From Hevea brasiliensis (taxonomy: Eukaryota > Streptophyta > Magnoliopsida > Malpighiales > Euphorbiaceae): a DNA stretch of 64,000 nucleotides. This document shows, piece after piece, positions 24,096-35,927 of the stretch. The DNA lies in assembly GCF_030052815.1 (NCBI RefSeq), contig NC_079495.1, positions 54,476,773 through 54,540,772 on the forward strand, in the 5' to 3' direction. The position numbers and the translations under genes were made by a program. Each line of letters opens with the position of its first letter. Positions within the stretch are counted from its first letter, which is position 1. The notes beneath the pieces are model-generated. The model ran no database searches. It saw only the letters and a list, made by a program, of their open reading frames with translations, and had not been told where the DNA came from.

Positions 24096-25437
24096 TTAGT
24101 CTCTGAGCAGTTTGTGGGTCTTTGTCTCCTCATATCCTCTTCACGTTCCCAATTAGCTTCTTGGCCTGAATGATGGTTCCACAGCACTTTAACCAGGTGT
24201 ATCTGTTTATTCCTTAGCTGCTTCACCTCATAAGCTAGAATTTTTATGGGTTCTTCCTCATATGAGAGGTCTGGATTTACCTCAATCTCTTCAACTGATA
24301 GTACATGAGATGGGTCAGATTTGTACCTCCTTAACATGGACACATGGAAGACACTGTGTATCCTTGCTAGCTCTGGAGGTAATGCCAACCGATATGCCAA
24401 AGGACCCATTCTTTCCAGAACCTCATATGGTCCGATGAAACGAGGACTCAGTTTCCCCTTTCTGCCAAATCTCATAATTCTCTTCCAAGGAGAAACTTTG
24501 AGCAATACCTTATCACCCACTGCATATTCAATATCTCTTCTTTTCATATCAACATAGGACTTCTGACGGTCTGATGCAGCCTTGAGTTTATCTCTAATTA
24601 ATCTGATCTTTTCCTCTGTCTGCTGAACAATTTCTGGCCCAATCATCTTCCTTTCACCTACTTCATCCCAACATAAGGGAGTTCTGCACTTTCTGCCATA
24701 CAAAGCTTCATATGGATGCATCCCAATGCTTGATTGGTAGCTGTTGTTATAAGCAAACTCAATCAAAGGCAAGTGTGTATCCCAACTACCTTCAAATTCA
24801 ATCACACAAGCCCGTAGCATATCCTCCAATATCTGAATAACCCTCTCAGACTGGCCATCTATCTGTGGGTGGAATCTTTGTCTTTGAAGTTCAATCTAGT
24901 TCCTAGGGCTCTCTGAAGACTACCCCAGAATCTAGAAGTGAACCTAGGATCTCTGTCAGACACAATTGATACTGGCACTCCATGTAATTTTACAATCCCA
25001 TATATATACAATCTGGCCAATCTTTCCGGGCTATAGTCCATCCGAACTGGTAAAAAGTGAGTAAACTTGGTCAATCTGTCAACTATAACCCATACTGCAT
25101 CATGACTACTCTGTGTCCTTGGAAGTCCTGTAACAAAATCCATAGTTATTCGTTCCCATTTCCACTCTGGTACTGACAAAGGATGTAACAAACCAGCTAG
25201 AACTTGATGTTCTGCCTTTACTTGCTGACAAGTTAGGCATTTGGAAACAAATTCAGCTATATCTCTCTTCATACCCATCAACCAGTAATGCTCTTTCAGC
25301 CCTTTGTACATTTTAGTTCCACCAGGATGCATAACAAATGGAGACTCATGTGCTTCCTTCATAATGATCTGTCTCAATTTCACATCACTAGGAACGCACA
25401 TTACCTTACGATGTAGCAATAAACCATCCTCTCTCAC
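24096..25437 (-). pseudogene. TE-C integrase with chromodomain
   Basis: 25437-24859 is open: an H2C2 finger ([10 protein letters not shown], then [12 protein letters not shown], full length here), core MDFVTGLP, then [15 protein letters not shown] with both Asp present. A frameshift at about 24885-24860 hides the QTDGQSERVIQ segment holding the third acidic residue. From 24829 the frame is open again through FIGPYEVLERMGPLAYRL (GPY/F module) and a chromodomain (KILAYEVKQLRNKQIHLVKV, then ATWE replaced by ANWE). A late frameshift after RRQ changes the last residues; the homologous stop is at 24096-24098. Unlike TE-H there is no insert between VIQ and ILE. Confidence 0.9.
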
Positions 25438-25588
25438 GAGAAAATTCGGGTTTCTTGCCTGTTTGACTTCTTTTAGTAACCGATATTTTCATCACTCTGA
25501 GCGACCATTACGATCGATCAATCAACACTGGCTGTACATTCCATGCAACTACTGTCTATCCCTCATCATCAATCTCTAAACTGGCATG

Positions 25589-27550
25589 TTAAGCTTTCAA
25601 TTCGTATACCATGGACAAAGGAGAAACTCTGAGACTTGCCATAGTCTTGCGACTTAAGGCGTCAGCCACCACATTGGCTTTCCCTGGCTGATAGTCTATT
25701 AAGCAATCATAGTCTTTAATGAGTTCTAACCATCTCCTCTGCCTCAAATTTAATTCCTTCTGGGTGCCTAAGTACTTCAAGCTCTTGTGATCCGTGTAAA
25801 TGTAGCATTTCTCCCCATACAAATAGTGTCTCCAGATCTTCAAAGCAAAAACAATAGCTGCTAGCTCCAGATCATGTGTTGGGTAGTTTCTCTCATGCGG
25901 TTTCAGCTAGCGTGATGCATAAGCAATGACATTCTGATCTTGCATCAGTACACAGCCTAACCCATTGTGAGAAGCATCACTATAAATTGTGTATTCTTTA
26001 CCCGGTGTAGGTAAAGTGAGGACTGGAGCTTCAGTCAAACACCTCTTTAACTCATTAAAACTCTGTTGGCATTTATCAGTCCACTGAAATTTTACATCTT
26101 TCCGAAGCAGTTTGGTCAGTGGAGAAGATAACATAGAAAAACCCTTCACAAACCGACGGTAATATCCAGCTAAACCCAGAAAACTGCGAATTTCTGTGAT
26201 GTTCCTGGGCGGCTTCCAATTAAGGATAGCTTCTACCTTGCTGGAATCTACCTTGATCCCTTCTGCTGACACAACATGTCCCAAAAAGGAGATTTCTTTC
26301 AGTCAAAATTCACACTTCGACAATTTGGCGTATAGTTGTTTCTCCCTTAAAGTCTGCAGTACAATCCGCAGATGTCTGTCATGCTCCTCTGCATTCCTTG
26401 AATATATCAAAATGTCATCAATAAACACTACCACAAATTGATCAAGCTATGGTCTGAAGATAATGTTCATCAGATCCATAAAAGCAGCTGGAGCATTTGT
26501 TAACCCGAATGGCATTACTAGAAACTCATAGTGGCCATACCGAGTTAAAGCGATTTTGGAATACTCTGCTCTTGCACCTTTAGCGATAATAACGGATCGC
26601 AAATCAATTTTGGAGAATACGGATGCACCCTTCAAGCGATCAAGCGGATCATCAATGCGAGGCAATGGATATACATTCTTTATTGTCACCTTATTCAACT
26701 GTCGGTAGTCAATGCATAAGCGGAGAGTACCATCCTTCTTCTTAACAAACAACACTGGTGCTCCCCAAGGTGACACACTAGGGCGGATGAAGCTCTTTTC
26801 AAGTAGTTCTTGCAATTGTATCTTCAACTCCTTCAACTCTGCTGGTGCCATTCTATATGGCGTTATGGAGATTGGATCCACACCAGGCATAACATTAATT
26901 TCAAACTGCACTTCTCTTTCCGGAGGTAATCCTGGCAATTCATCAGGAAACACATCTGGAAAGTCATGTACTGTAGGGATGTCCTTCAATGCTGGACTCC
27001 CCACTTGGGTGTCTACCACATGTGCCAAGTAGGCTTCACACCCCTTTCTGCTCATTTTTCTGGCTAGTGCATCCGAAATGATGTTTGATGGCAATAACTG
27101 CCTTTCCCCATGTATTACCACATCACTGTACTGAGGAAGGCCAAAAGTGACTGTCTTCAGCCTACAGTCAATCATGGCATGATGCCTAGCTAACCAATCC
27201 ATGCCCAAGATGATATCATAATCTCTAAAGGGCATTTCAATGAGATCAGACAGAAAAGTGTGTCCTTGGATCACCAAAGGACAATCTCTATATATTCTAT
27301 TAACCCTGACTTCTTGTCCTAGTGGACTTGTTACTAGCACCTCAAAGTCCATTTGTATACATGGAACAACAATGCAATCAATGATGCTAGCACTCACATA
27401 AGAATGGGTAGAACCCGGGTCAAATAACACAAACACATCTTGGTTAAAAGTTGAGAAGGTACCAGCCACAACATCAGATGTCTCGGCCTCTTCCCTCTGT
27501 CTCATTGCATAGACTCTGACCGGAGCACTGTCTTGCTCTGAATGTTTCAT
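25589..27550 (-). pseudogene. TE-C protease, reverse transcriptase and RNase H
   Basis: The protease active site [11 protein letters not shown] is intact (about 27425-27390). A long frame (27916-26447) runs from out-of-frame gag through protease into [34 protein letters not shown], then [17 protein letters not shown], ending at a TAG that replaces Tyr in IFRPYLDQF (26447). FIDDI follows near 26410-26433. RNase H is in two frames: [15 protein letters not shown] (to 25907) and [10 protein letters not shown] through VVADALSRK (25843-25600). Codons around 26570-26660 are scrambled relative to TE-I at CTG/CAG positions. Confidence 0.9.
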
Positions 27551-28720
27551 TGTACCTTGGCTGCCTGCTGGGCTACCTCTACCCCTGCCTCTACCTCTGC
27601 TGGGTGGTTGTGAACTTACGGTGACGGGGCTGCAGGCCCATACTGCGATGAGTAGGAGGTGGTCCAACTCTGCGACTACTGGTGTAGTCCTTGGCAAAGT
27701 GTCCTGTGCCTCCATAGTTATAACAGGCTCCAATAGCCTTATAGAAGATTCCACCATGATTTCTTCCACATGTCTCACATTGGCGGGGAGGGTAGGAACC
27801 TCTGGTACTCTGCTGACTAGATAGGGGAGGCTTCTGTCCTGAATATCTTCCGCTACCAGACTTCTTGCCACCTCTGCCATGTCCCCCATAGTTCTTCCTC
27901 TTTCCAGTAGGACCACTGGAACTCTATTCTACAGATTTTCCCTCTTTCTCTGTCTTCTCTGATTTCTTTTTCTCAGGAGCAGCTTCAGACTCAATTCTTT
28001 CTAACTCTAGAGCTTGAGAAATAAGTTCAGAGAAGTTAGTGTGTTTGAAGCCGACTACTTGTAATCTGATACTGGGCTTCAAGCCAGTTTCAAACCTCTT
28101 ACATCTCTCCCTGCTGGTAGAAAGTAAACTCACTGCATAATGGCTCAGATGGGAAAATTCTCTTTTATACTCAGCCACTGATCTGCCCCCCTGTTCAGAC
28201 TTAGGAATTCTTGTAATTTCTGGTCTACATAAGCATCAGGGACATATTTTTGTCTGAATTCCTGGAGGAAGTCATTCCATGTTAACACTGCAGGTTCCAC
28301 CAGACTGTGGGGAATGGTTTTCCACCAGTCATAAGCATCCCCCCTGTAACAAAGATACAGAGTATTCGAATCTGAGCTCCTCTGTGCAATGCAGTTTCTT
28401 GAATACCCTATCCATCCTTTCTAACCACTGTTCAGCCTCTAGAGGATCTATTGTCCCCTTAAACTCTGTAGCCCCATATTTCATCAATTTATCATACTGC
28501 CTAGTAGGAGATTGTGGTTGTACCACTGGTGTCTGTATTGGGACTTGAGTAGGCACATTACCAGCCATTTGTTGGAACATTGCAGCCATTTGCTGAGCGA
28601 AGCGAGCTGCGATCTTGTAGGGGCTGGTGTTGCTGAACCACTGTCATTGTGTAGGCCTGGGGCATCCCCTTGCACCTCAGCCTCAATAGATTGATCGACT
28701 GAACGATCACCCTTTTCCAT
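27551..28720 (-). pseudogene. TE-C gag, disabled
   Basis: The start is ATG 28720 (MEKGDRSVDQS). The retrotransposon-gag domain is seen in two frames: YGATEFKGTIDPLEAEQWL through LRFEYSVSLLQG (about 28589-28329), then after a frameshift YKREFSHLSHYAVSLL (28178 on). A Lys/Glu-rich segment ends in a stop at 27924. In the knuckle (about 27750-27680) the second Cys is Tyr ([12 protein letters not shown]), so this zinc site is probably lost. Compared with TE-A, the Gln codons after YVD are still Gln. Confidence 0.85.
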
Positions 28721-28889
28721 AGTCAATGCGAGGATTTTAGATCTCTTGAATAAATAAAACAAGGAGATTTCCTCCCATTAGTGCATATTTATAATGTAAT
28801 GTACTGTATGTATCAAACAATGATGTTGAGCAGTTGTACTATGAGGAAAGAATATTCAAATAACATGTGAAAATAGAATTTAAAAACTA

Positions 28890-28901
28890 GCTCTGATACC
28901 A
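28890..28901 (-). other. TE-C primer binding site (tRNA-iMet type)
   Basis: The minus strand reads TGGTATCAGAGC, eight bases from the LTR edge at 28910, with the same spacing as TE-A. Confidence 0.92.
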
Positions 28902-28909
28902 CTAAAACA

Positions 28910-31185
28910 TGTCACACCCTACCCCTCTGTAAGGCATGACATGATCCCGTAGTATACCTAATGAATTACCAACTCCGTCTACTGATAACCCATTAAATAC
29001 ACTACAAGGGATTTTAAAAACTTTTCTTACTTCTTTTACAGTGGTGAGCACTATTTACAGGTATTAAAAACCCTTTTTGAATTGAAGTGATAGAACTAAC
29101 ATATTTGAATTATTTGGAATTTCTGTAAAAATTTTGGCAGAGTGCCATCTGTATTTTGGATAAAACAGTTCTTCAGAAAACCTGTAAAAAAGCACTTCAA
29201 TATTTTTCCAAATCTCAACTCCAACATATTTCTCAACTCAAATCCACAGTGATTTTTCAAAGTCTGAGATACAAGAAATATAATACAATTTTTACAAGCC
29301 AAAATAACTCATAATTATTTTACAACTTCGAGGTACAATTTAAATTTACAACTGCTCAAAATCAAAAATAATATGTACATACAGTGGTCAAACATTACAG
29401 TACAAAATGCAAAATGTTGGTATACTCATTATACCCGATAATCTCTCGCTGGAGGTACTAGCAGCCTAGTCTGCTGCCCTGTCTATCTGTCTACCTGCGA
29501 CAGCAATAAAAAGCTATCGCTGAGACAATGTCTCAGTGGTGCACAATATTAACCAAATACAATTTAAATCACAATTCATAAATCATATAAATAGTGGATA
29601 CTTAAAACCATAGTTAATTTCAAGACAGTAATTGTCAACAAGAATTTAAACTCCATTTCTCAATATCACAATAAATTTCAATAAGTCAGATCATGGTTGA
29701 ATTCAAAAGACAGTATATGTCAATAAGAGTTTAAATTCATTTCACAATCTCACAATACATATCAATAAATCACACACAGCTTAAATCATGTTCCAAGGTT
29801 CAATTCGTCCCAAAAGCCGATGGCTAATGAGGTTTTCAATTCGTCCCAAAAGTCGATGACTAATGAGGAATAACATAGCTAGCTAGCAAAAATATGAGTA
29901 CTCATCCAATTCGTCCTCAACAGGCACACACCTCAACACTTCAGCCAGAGAGGGAATTCAATTCGTCCCACTAGACAAGCTATTGAGGAATACAATCAAT
30001 ATACATGATATTGTGGTTTCAAACCATTTCAATACCTTTCAATCAATAAGTATCCATCAATATCATTCAAATAATTTCTCACAGTTTCAAATCATTTACA
30101 ATGCTTTTCAAGCAATAAATATCCATTCAAACACATTTCCACAATTTAAAACAATAATGTACAAATAGTCATAATTCATTTCAATTGAAAATTTCAAAAG
30201 AAATAGTTGTTGTGCACAAACCTCTGATAACTGTCTCTTGGTCTGGACTCAGTGTTTCCTTCCCTTTTCCTGAGTCTTTGGTAAATGAGAAACACAATTT
30301 GAAGTGTTTTAGTACTAAATTAAATTGTCTCTAACGATAATGCTTGATAAGTAATTCACTGAAAGCTATTATTTGCTTACTCACCTAATATATCGACCCT
30401 CGATGCGTTCTAGGTAAATTAGGTTTTAGTGTCACTAATATGTCATATTCGATAGTCTTTTAGGGTTGGTACATGTTACCAATTTCATTTCCTTGTTTAG
30501 TGCATTTTATTGCAACTTGCTGGATTCCAGGATACTAGTTTGACCTAGCCAGACGACCTAGTTTCCTCGGTTTTTGAGTTTTGGTCAAAACTAAAAACTT
30601 GTAGATCTATGTCTTACGGAACGTGGGGCAAAATTTTAGGTCATTCTGAGTTACGTAGACCAAGTTATGGTCATTTTACTATTGCTGGTCAAATGGCATC
30701 AAATTAGGTCATTTTAGGTCAAATTTGGTCAACTTTGGTTTGGCCAGCTTTTGGACCCGAACTTGTACAAGCTGTTTGACTTGCTTATGGTCATTTCTGG
30801 GCTTTGGTGTCTTCATAAGACTTGTAGATATGGGTCTTAAATATTCATGGTTAAAATTTCAGGTCAATTGGACCTGTTTTGAATGAGTTATGACCTAAAC
30901 ACTAACTGCTGCCCAATTGGTCAATTTTCAGGTCTCAATTGTACTTAATCCGGATTTGGTCATTTTTCAAGTTACCTTGCAAGCAGAATTTTGGTATGTT
31001 TCCTTCATGAAAGTTGGCACATTTTGTGCCTAGTTTCACCTCCAATTGGTCTCACACCAATTGGAGTTACACATTTAAAGTTATGGCTAAAATGCTTGCT
31101 GTCCTTAATTACATTGCTTATACATGTATCAATTACACATTTACCTTACTCTAAGTCCTCTTCCCTTACCAATTCTGATTTGTAA
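28910..31185 (-). repeat. TE-C 5' LTR, truncated by insertion
   Basis: It starts TGTCACACCC and is very close to 16663-18930. It stops at 31185, after the segment homologous to CCAATTCTGATTT in the other LTR, where a new LTR start (31186) appears. About 1.4 kb of this LTR is therefore displaced beyond the nested insertions and is not found again in the window. Confidence 0.9.
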
Positions 31186-31208
31186 TGTAACACCCTCCCG
31201 GTAACTAC
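31186..31208 (+). other. 23-bp LTR start of an otherwise missing element
   Basis: TGTAACACCCTCCCGGTAAC plus three bases does not belong to the TE-C LTR, which diverges at 31185, nor to the TE-E LTR beginning at 31209. TGTAACACCC is how family-1 and many other plant LTRs begin, and TGTAA at 31181-31185 could be its target duplication. The best reading is the first 23 bp of another LTR element interrupted by TE-E. Confidence 0.5.
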
Positions 31209-32823
31209 TGATGCGTCCCTACCGCAAGTGCACGGGTCGTACAAGTAGTATAGAAAAATATCGATCCCACGAGGAGTTGTGTTAATGATTGAATTTTTGA
31301 TATAAAAGTTGACTAAATCAAAGTATCTATGAAATTAAAGAAGTGAATTGATGAGTAATGGAGCGTGAAATCTATATGTGCAAAATCAATATTCTATTCA
31401 ACAATGTATCGCATTAAACTAAAATTGCGTCAAATTGGAATAAGCAAGTTCAAATATGGCAATATTGAAATGGTAAGCAATTAAATTCGATTAGAAATTA
31501 ACAATGGTGAAAAGGCGATTCCGGAGTTCGGGAATTCATATTCGAGCTATTTTGGGATTTAAATCGGTTATCCAATTTTATAAAACTATTGGGTTTTAAG
31601 GAGATTAATTCTTAAATCCTTTGAATTCCCTTTCGAGTGAGACAAAGAGTGCCTTAATCAAACTAATCCTACTTTCGTGGAGTTAGAATTAATTAAGACC
31701 CATTAAGTTCTTTAATTAATCTGTGAATCCTCTTAATCCTTAGCCTATTTATAGGTCTAAGTTAATTAAGTCCAATTTCTTGATTATCTATCACAAGGTC
31801 TTCTCCTTTCGGTGCTTCAACCATGGATTAAGAACATCACTTAATGGGATCCTACACTAAGCATGTCATTAAGCATACAAGAAATGAATAAAACTCATTA
31901 AGACCACAAAATATGGATTACCCAATCAAAATCCACAAAATATCTCAAATATTACAACCCTTACTCCAGAATCAAAAGTAAACTACTCACTATCCATAAT
32001 GCTTACAAGATATGATGAGTTTAAATGGAAATAAAGCTTTAATCTAAGCTAAGAAGTAAGGAATTAAACACTAGAAATGTAGAAAAGTGTAAAGAAAGAA
32101 AGAAATCTGCAAATCTTAGTTGAAAATGGTGTGGAAGGTGAAAATGGCTCTTCAAATTCTGCTCAGCCCCTCTCCTTTTCTTCTTTGCTCCTTGTCTCTC
32201 CTAAAATGGGAAAATGAGACTATATATAGCATTTTTCTGACATGGAGCCCTAAAATAGTATGTTCTAGGAGGAATACATTAAGGGAATCTTCTGCCAGCT
32301 CATTAATGAACTCTTTATGGAATTTGCATAAGTGGGTGCATAAGTTATCTGATCCCTTATGCGATTTTAGCTGATTACAGGTCACTTATGCGTTTGCATG
32401 ACTTGGTGCATAGGTTATGCACAATTTCGTGAATGTGCATAAGGGAGGTGAGAATGTGCATAAGCTATGCAGTCTCCTTATGCACATTTCGGCTGGTTCT
32501 GGAACAGTGATCTTCCTCCTTATGCAGATCTGCATAGCTTATGCGGCAAGTTATGCACAGTTTGGTCAATGCATATTTCAGCTTGAAAACTTGTTTTTGA
32601 CATCTTTTTGCTGTAAAAGACACTCCTCAATGGCAAAATTCTCTTTAGTCCTTCAAAAACACCATTTTTCCTACAAAACAAAGTAAAAATTACAAATTAG
32701 TGCAAAATTGACAACTATGAAAAACTAACTAATTAACTAATGAAATTAGCTAAAAATGACTAATAATCAAATAAAAAGGGTTGTAAAATTAGACCTAAAT
32801 GACTATGCAAAATGTATGCATCA
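31209..32823 (-). repeat. TE-E 3' LTR (1615 bp)
   Basis: Ends are TGATGCGTCCC and TGTATGCATCA, a 6-bp perfect terminal inverted repeat. The first 80 bp (ACCGCAAGTGCACGGGTCG, then ATATCGATCCCACGAGG) resemble a stretch seen in many plant Tat/Athila-type LTRs. The stretch 32325-32575 is filled with a GCATAAG-type motif. ORFs at 32120-32374 and 32417-32686 show no known domain. Confidence 0.75.
32325..32575. repeat. Cluster of TGCATAAG/CTTATGCA motifs in TE-E LTR
   Basis: About fourteen degenerate copies of the word TTATGCA or its complement TGCATAA/TGCATAG occur in 250 bp, in both orientations and with irregular spacing. A second cluster lies at 34612-34810 in the same element. Simple tandem duplication does not explain the mixed orientation and spacing. 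Confidence 0.7.
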
Positions 32824-32842
32824 AATACCCCCAAACTCAAGC
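32824..32842 (-). other. TE-E polypurine tract region
   Basis: The minus strand reads GAGTTTGGGGGTATT directly before LTR TGATGC. A second similar stretch (CACCCCCAAACTC on plus) lies near 34465-34478. It supports minus orientation and a 3' LTR on the left. Confidence 0.65.
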
Positions 32843-33352
32843 TTTTGCTTGTCCTCAAGCAAACTTTAAAATGTGGTGCAAAGTTTCTAGGGGTGCCTTA
32901 TCCAAAGAGTTATGAAAATTACTAATTGAAGTAACTTAACACACCTTTAGCCATACCAACAATCCATATACCCATCCTTCAAAATGCAAAGAATCTAATG
33001 CTTATCCAAGCTTTCACCGCTTAGCCATCAAGTCAATTATCATTCAAAATCCCCAAACCAACCAATCAAAAGAGAGAGTCATGCTCAAAAGGAATTCTAG
33101 AACAATCAATAGTCAAAGTGTCTCTATATAGAATGATGAAATTGAATGAATGAATGAATAGTTCTCTAATCCCATAGGCAAATTCCCTACTCCTATCTCC
33201 ACTAATGTAGCAAGTACTATCAAGAGATCAAAGGTCTTTTTAGGGATGTAATGGGGCCATGGGATTCAAAAAGAGGCTAAGAAGAAAAATGGGTAAAAAG
33301 TATTCAAAGCATGAGAATATGTTGCAATTTTGAAACATAAGGTACACTTTAT

Positions 33353-33354
<2 letters not shown>

Positions 33355-33418
<64 letters not shown>
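33355..33418. repeat. (TA)n microsatellite followed by T run
   Basis: About 31 TA units, then ten or so T residues and a short ATATAT stretch to about 33438. The ORFs at 33240-33470 (IYIYIY) are products of this repeat. Confidence 0.95.
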
Positions 33419-33420
<2 letters not shown>

Positions 33421-33689
33421 TTTTTTTTATATATATATGGGAGAGAGAAATACACAATGAGGATTGTCAAGTGCTAGCATAGTTTACAAAACACATAAAA
33501 ATGGAGGGACATTTTGATACTTTAACTTATATTTTGCATTTTCTTTTGATGATTGTCCCTAAAATTGCCACCCCCAAACTCATTCCTTTTAATACTTTGG
33601 GTGGATTTCTTTCATTTTGAATGGCAATAGTGAAAAACACATATACTAGCACTTTTACAAGATGACAAGCATTTCTTCTCCCTTTTATT

Positions 33690-33737
33690 GTATATATTTT
33701 TCTTTTCTTTTCTTTTCTTTTTTTTCTTTTTTTTTTA
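33690..33737. repeat. TTTTC-type pyrimidine microsatellite
   Basis: A run of T with C every four or five bases and no purines for roughly 35 bp. Length is likely variable. Confidence 0.8.
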
Positions 33738-34611
33738 TGTACCTAATATTGTAAATAATTATTCTCATGAAAAGGGTTGTAGTGTTTGGTTCATTGGCTA
33801 GGTAGTAATAAGGGATTCAAGAAAAATTAAGGATAAAAAGGCTCAAAAGGGGTTTGCAAGGGTCAATTTTAATTAGGAAAAGGGCCAAAGGTTTAAAATG
33901 AGAAGGTTTAAATCAAAGAATGCCTAATCATCTCTCTTTTCAAGTACAAGCTGGTATTTCGCCTTGAAAGGTTTAGAAAATTTGTTCTAGGATTGGTGAG
34001 ACATCATTTGACTACCTTATATCCAATAACTCCCTCTAAACACTCCAATCTCTAAAGGACTAGTTGGGTGGCTTTTTGGCTAAGAAGAAATAGGCAAGAG
34101 ATAGACACTTCAAAACTTTGCACTTTTTAGGAAACTTTCAATCCACAAACCCAACTAAAAGGTGAGTCAAATCACTCTCATAGGCACATTTTCAATACTC
34201 AAGGGATTTGGCAAAAGATTTTAATGCATGGTGCATGATTCCTAAAATGAGTAATGCATGAACTAAATGGAGGGAGTCTATTTATATGCAATTTGTACAA
34301 TTTCTAAGTGATGTATAATGCGTGTAAATGTGTAATGAATATGTATGTATGGATGTATATGTAAAATATTTACAATATATGTAAATGAAATGGGATGAGA
34401 TGCTCTTATACTCAAAATGTGAAAAATACAAAATGTGAAAAATAAAGCTAAAAATCAAAATATGCACCCCCAAACTCAAAATTAGACATTGTCCTCAATG
34501 TCTCAAACAGTAGATAACCAAAAGTCAAAGCAAATAATATTGACCAGGAATTGTAAAAATTAAGAGCAAAAAGAAAGAGTTACCTGGTATGAGAATTCAA
34601 GATAAAGGGAT

Positions 34612-34810
34612 GCATAAGAAGTCGCATGTTATGCAGAGTTAAGTCTTTATCGAGCATGTGCATATGTAAGGTGCATAAGCCATGCGGTGCTGCATAAGAT
34701 GCAATATATGTTGCGTAGGCTATGCAGGACAGTTGCATAAGGGAAATACAACCTGTGCAGTTCTGTAGAAGTAGCAGAAAGAGTTGCACAGGCTATGCAA
34801 AAGTTGTGCA
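34612..34810. repeat. Second GCATAAG motif cluster in TE-E
   Basis: Repeated words such as GATGCATAAG, GGTGCATAAG, CTGCATAAG and GCTATGCA occur about ten times in 200 bp. This matches the motif of the LTR cluster at 32325-32575, although the two regions do not align end to end. Confidence 0.65.
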
Positions 34811-35125
34811 TGAGGAAATTCATAGCTGTGCAGTGTATACAAAAGCTGCTGCATGGGAATTGGCAAGGGGAAATGTACAACCAGCAGTAGAAGTATTGAA
34901 ATATAGACAGAGTATGGGCAAATATGTACAAAAAGGCAATAAGTGCAATAAAAAAAAATCAAAAAAGACTAATGTAATAGCTATCCAATAAAACTGCAAA
35001 AGAAACAGAATTTAAAAGAAACTAATTCAGAACAAACAAACATAATCCAAAACAAACTATAAATGTTTGAACATATGTACAAAGAAAAGGTCCTACAAGA
35101 TTGAACAAAAGTAAAATAAACATTA

Positions 35126-35927
35126 ATCTATGTCTATTGTTTTTCCTTTGTCCAAGGATGTTGCTAAGGGGCTGGTGGCTGCTGCCGGCTGTCGAAATGA
35201 TGGTGCTGGAGGAGGTGATGGAGGTGGGGGTGGCATGCCCAAAAAGATCATGAGTTGCTTCAGCATCTCCTTCAGTTCTTTCTGTTTGTCCCTGGTTTCC
35301 ATGACAAGGTCAAATAGCTGATCATGACGATCCTTTAGTGTATCAAGACCACTGTCAAGCTTCCTATCCACAAAGAATATATCATCACTAAGCCTTTCAA
35401 GATAGGTGAATAAGGCTTTAGTGTTGAATGCAGGAGGTGCTGTGGATGAGGAAGGTTCATCTGTAGGAGCCAGAGGTAGCTGGAATGTCTTGTGTAGGCT
35501 GAGGGGGTGGGGTAGGTGTAGTAGGGTGCTGTGGAACTGGTGTGAAGGGTTGGGTTTCTGGTTGTGCAATAGGCTCAGTTTCTGCTGCAGGGTGGACAGT
35601 ATCAAAACATGACAGATTAAACCCTGTTTTGGTTAAGTGTGCAGTATCAAAATATGAAGTTTCCTCAAGTGCTGGTATTGAGTGCTCTGCAGGATTAAAA
35701 CCAAAATGCTTGGCTATGACAGTGATAAGCCCACCCAAAACAATATCACCTATGGATTTGGTGGCAATGTGCAGCACATGTTCACAAAAGAAGTAACCAG
35801 GAGATACCTTAACTTTGTGAAATGCACACCATAACATAAATAGTTCAGATTTTCCCACAGCACCAGAACTAATCCCTCTGCCCAATATGGTGCTAGCCAT
35901 CAGCCTATGAATAAACCTAAGTGCAGG
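35126..35927 (-). pseudogene. TE-E Athila-type env-like/ORF1 protein, C-terminal part
   Basis: Reading right to left from the TE-F junction: ALRFIHRLMASTILGRG, SELFMLWCAFHKVKV, IVLGGLITVIAKHFGFN, then a Pro/Gln/Thr-rich stretch, a heptad-like charged segment (LERLSDDIFFVDRKLDSGLD) and a Pro-rich tail. The first part resembles the downstream ORF of plant Athila-type elements, often catalogued as a plant retrotransposon or 'putative plant transposon' protein. A frameshift near 35470-35600 separates the two halves. The N-terminal part is cut off by TE-F at 35928, so the ATG at 35900 is internal. Biochemical function is unknown; I see no signal peptide or clear membrane segment in the part present. 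Confidence 0.65.

Larger units (their letters stand above)
16663..31185 (-). mobile_element. TE-C: family-1 chromovirus with interrupted LTRs
   Basis: A minus-strand element. Its 3' LTR is split into 16663-19291 and 23016-24053 by solo LTR D, its internal region is 24054-28909, and its 5' LTR is 28910-31185, where another insertion cuts it. Left-LTR length without D is about 3.67 kb. It is the best-preserved family-1 copy for catalytic residues: protease Asp and the first two integrase Asp are present. Even so the frame is broken in gag, RT, RNase H and integrase. It inserted into TE-B integrase; GGCAC at 16658-16662 is the candidate target duplication. Confidence 0.92.
32843..35125. other. 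Non-coding internal region of TE-E
   Basis: AT-rich sequence between the LTR and the env-like ORF. It holds a TA microsatellite (33355-33418), a T/C-rich tract (about 33690-33737), a second polypurine-like stretch near 34465 and a second GCATAAG cluster (34612-34810). No coding region is convincing; small ORFs here come from the microsatellite or the motif cluster. Confidence 0.7.
31209..35927 (-). mobile_element. TE-E: Athila-like Ty3/gypsy element, 3' portion
   Basis: A minus-strand element. It has a 1615-bp 3' LTR with inverted ends TGATGC/GCATCA (31209-32823), a G-rich polypurine tract, about 2.3 kb of AT-rich non-coding DNA and an env-like ORF (35126-35927) cut by TE-F. An extra ORF and long non-coding stretch between pol and the 3' LTR are usual in the Athila group. 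RT and integrase would lie further right and are not in the window, so the clade call rests on the ORF and layout. Confidence 0.7.

Noticed and set aside
26712..27032. Antisense ORFs over pol (also 3703-4131, 24321-24557, 60533-60730)
   Set aside because: Mirror frames of conserved RT/protease and integrase codons; no independent features.
33240..33470. ORFs with IYIYIY repeats
   Set aside because: Translation of the TA microsatellite.
34722..34991. Possible small host gene in the TE-E internal region (both strands)
   Set aside because: The frames overlap the GCATAAG motif cluster, are Cys/His-rich because of that motif, and have no start context or domain.
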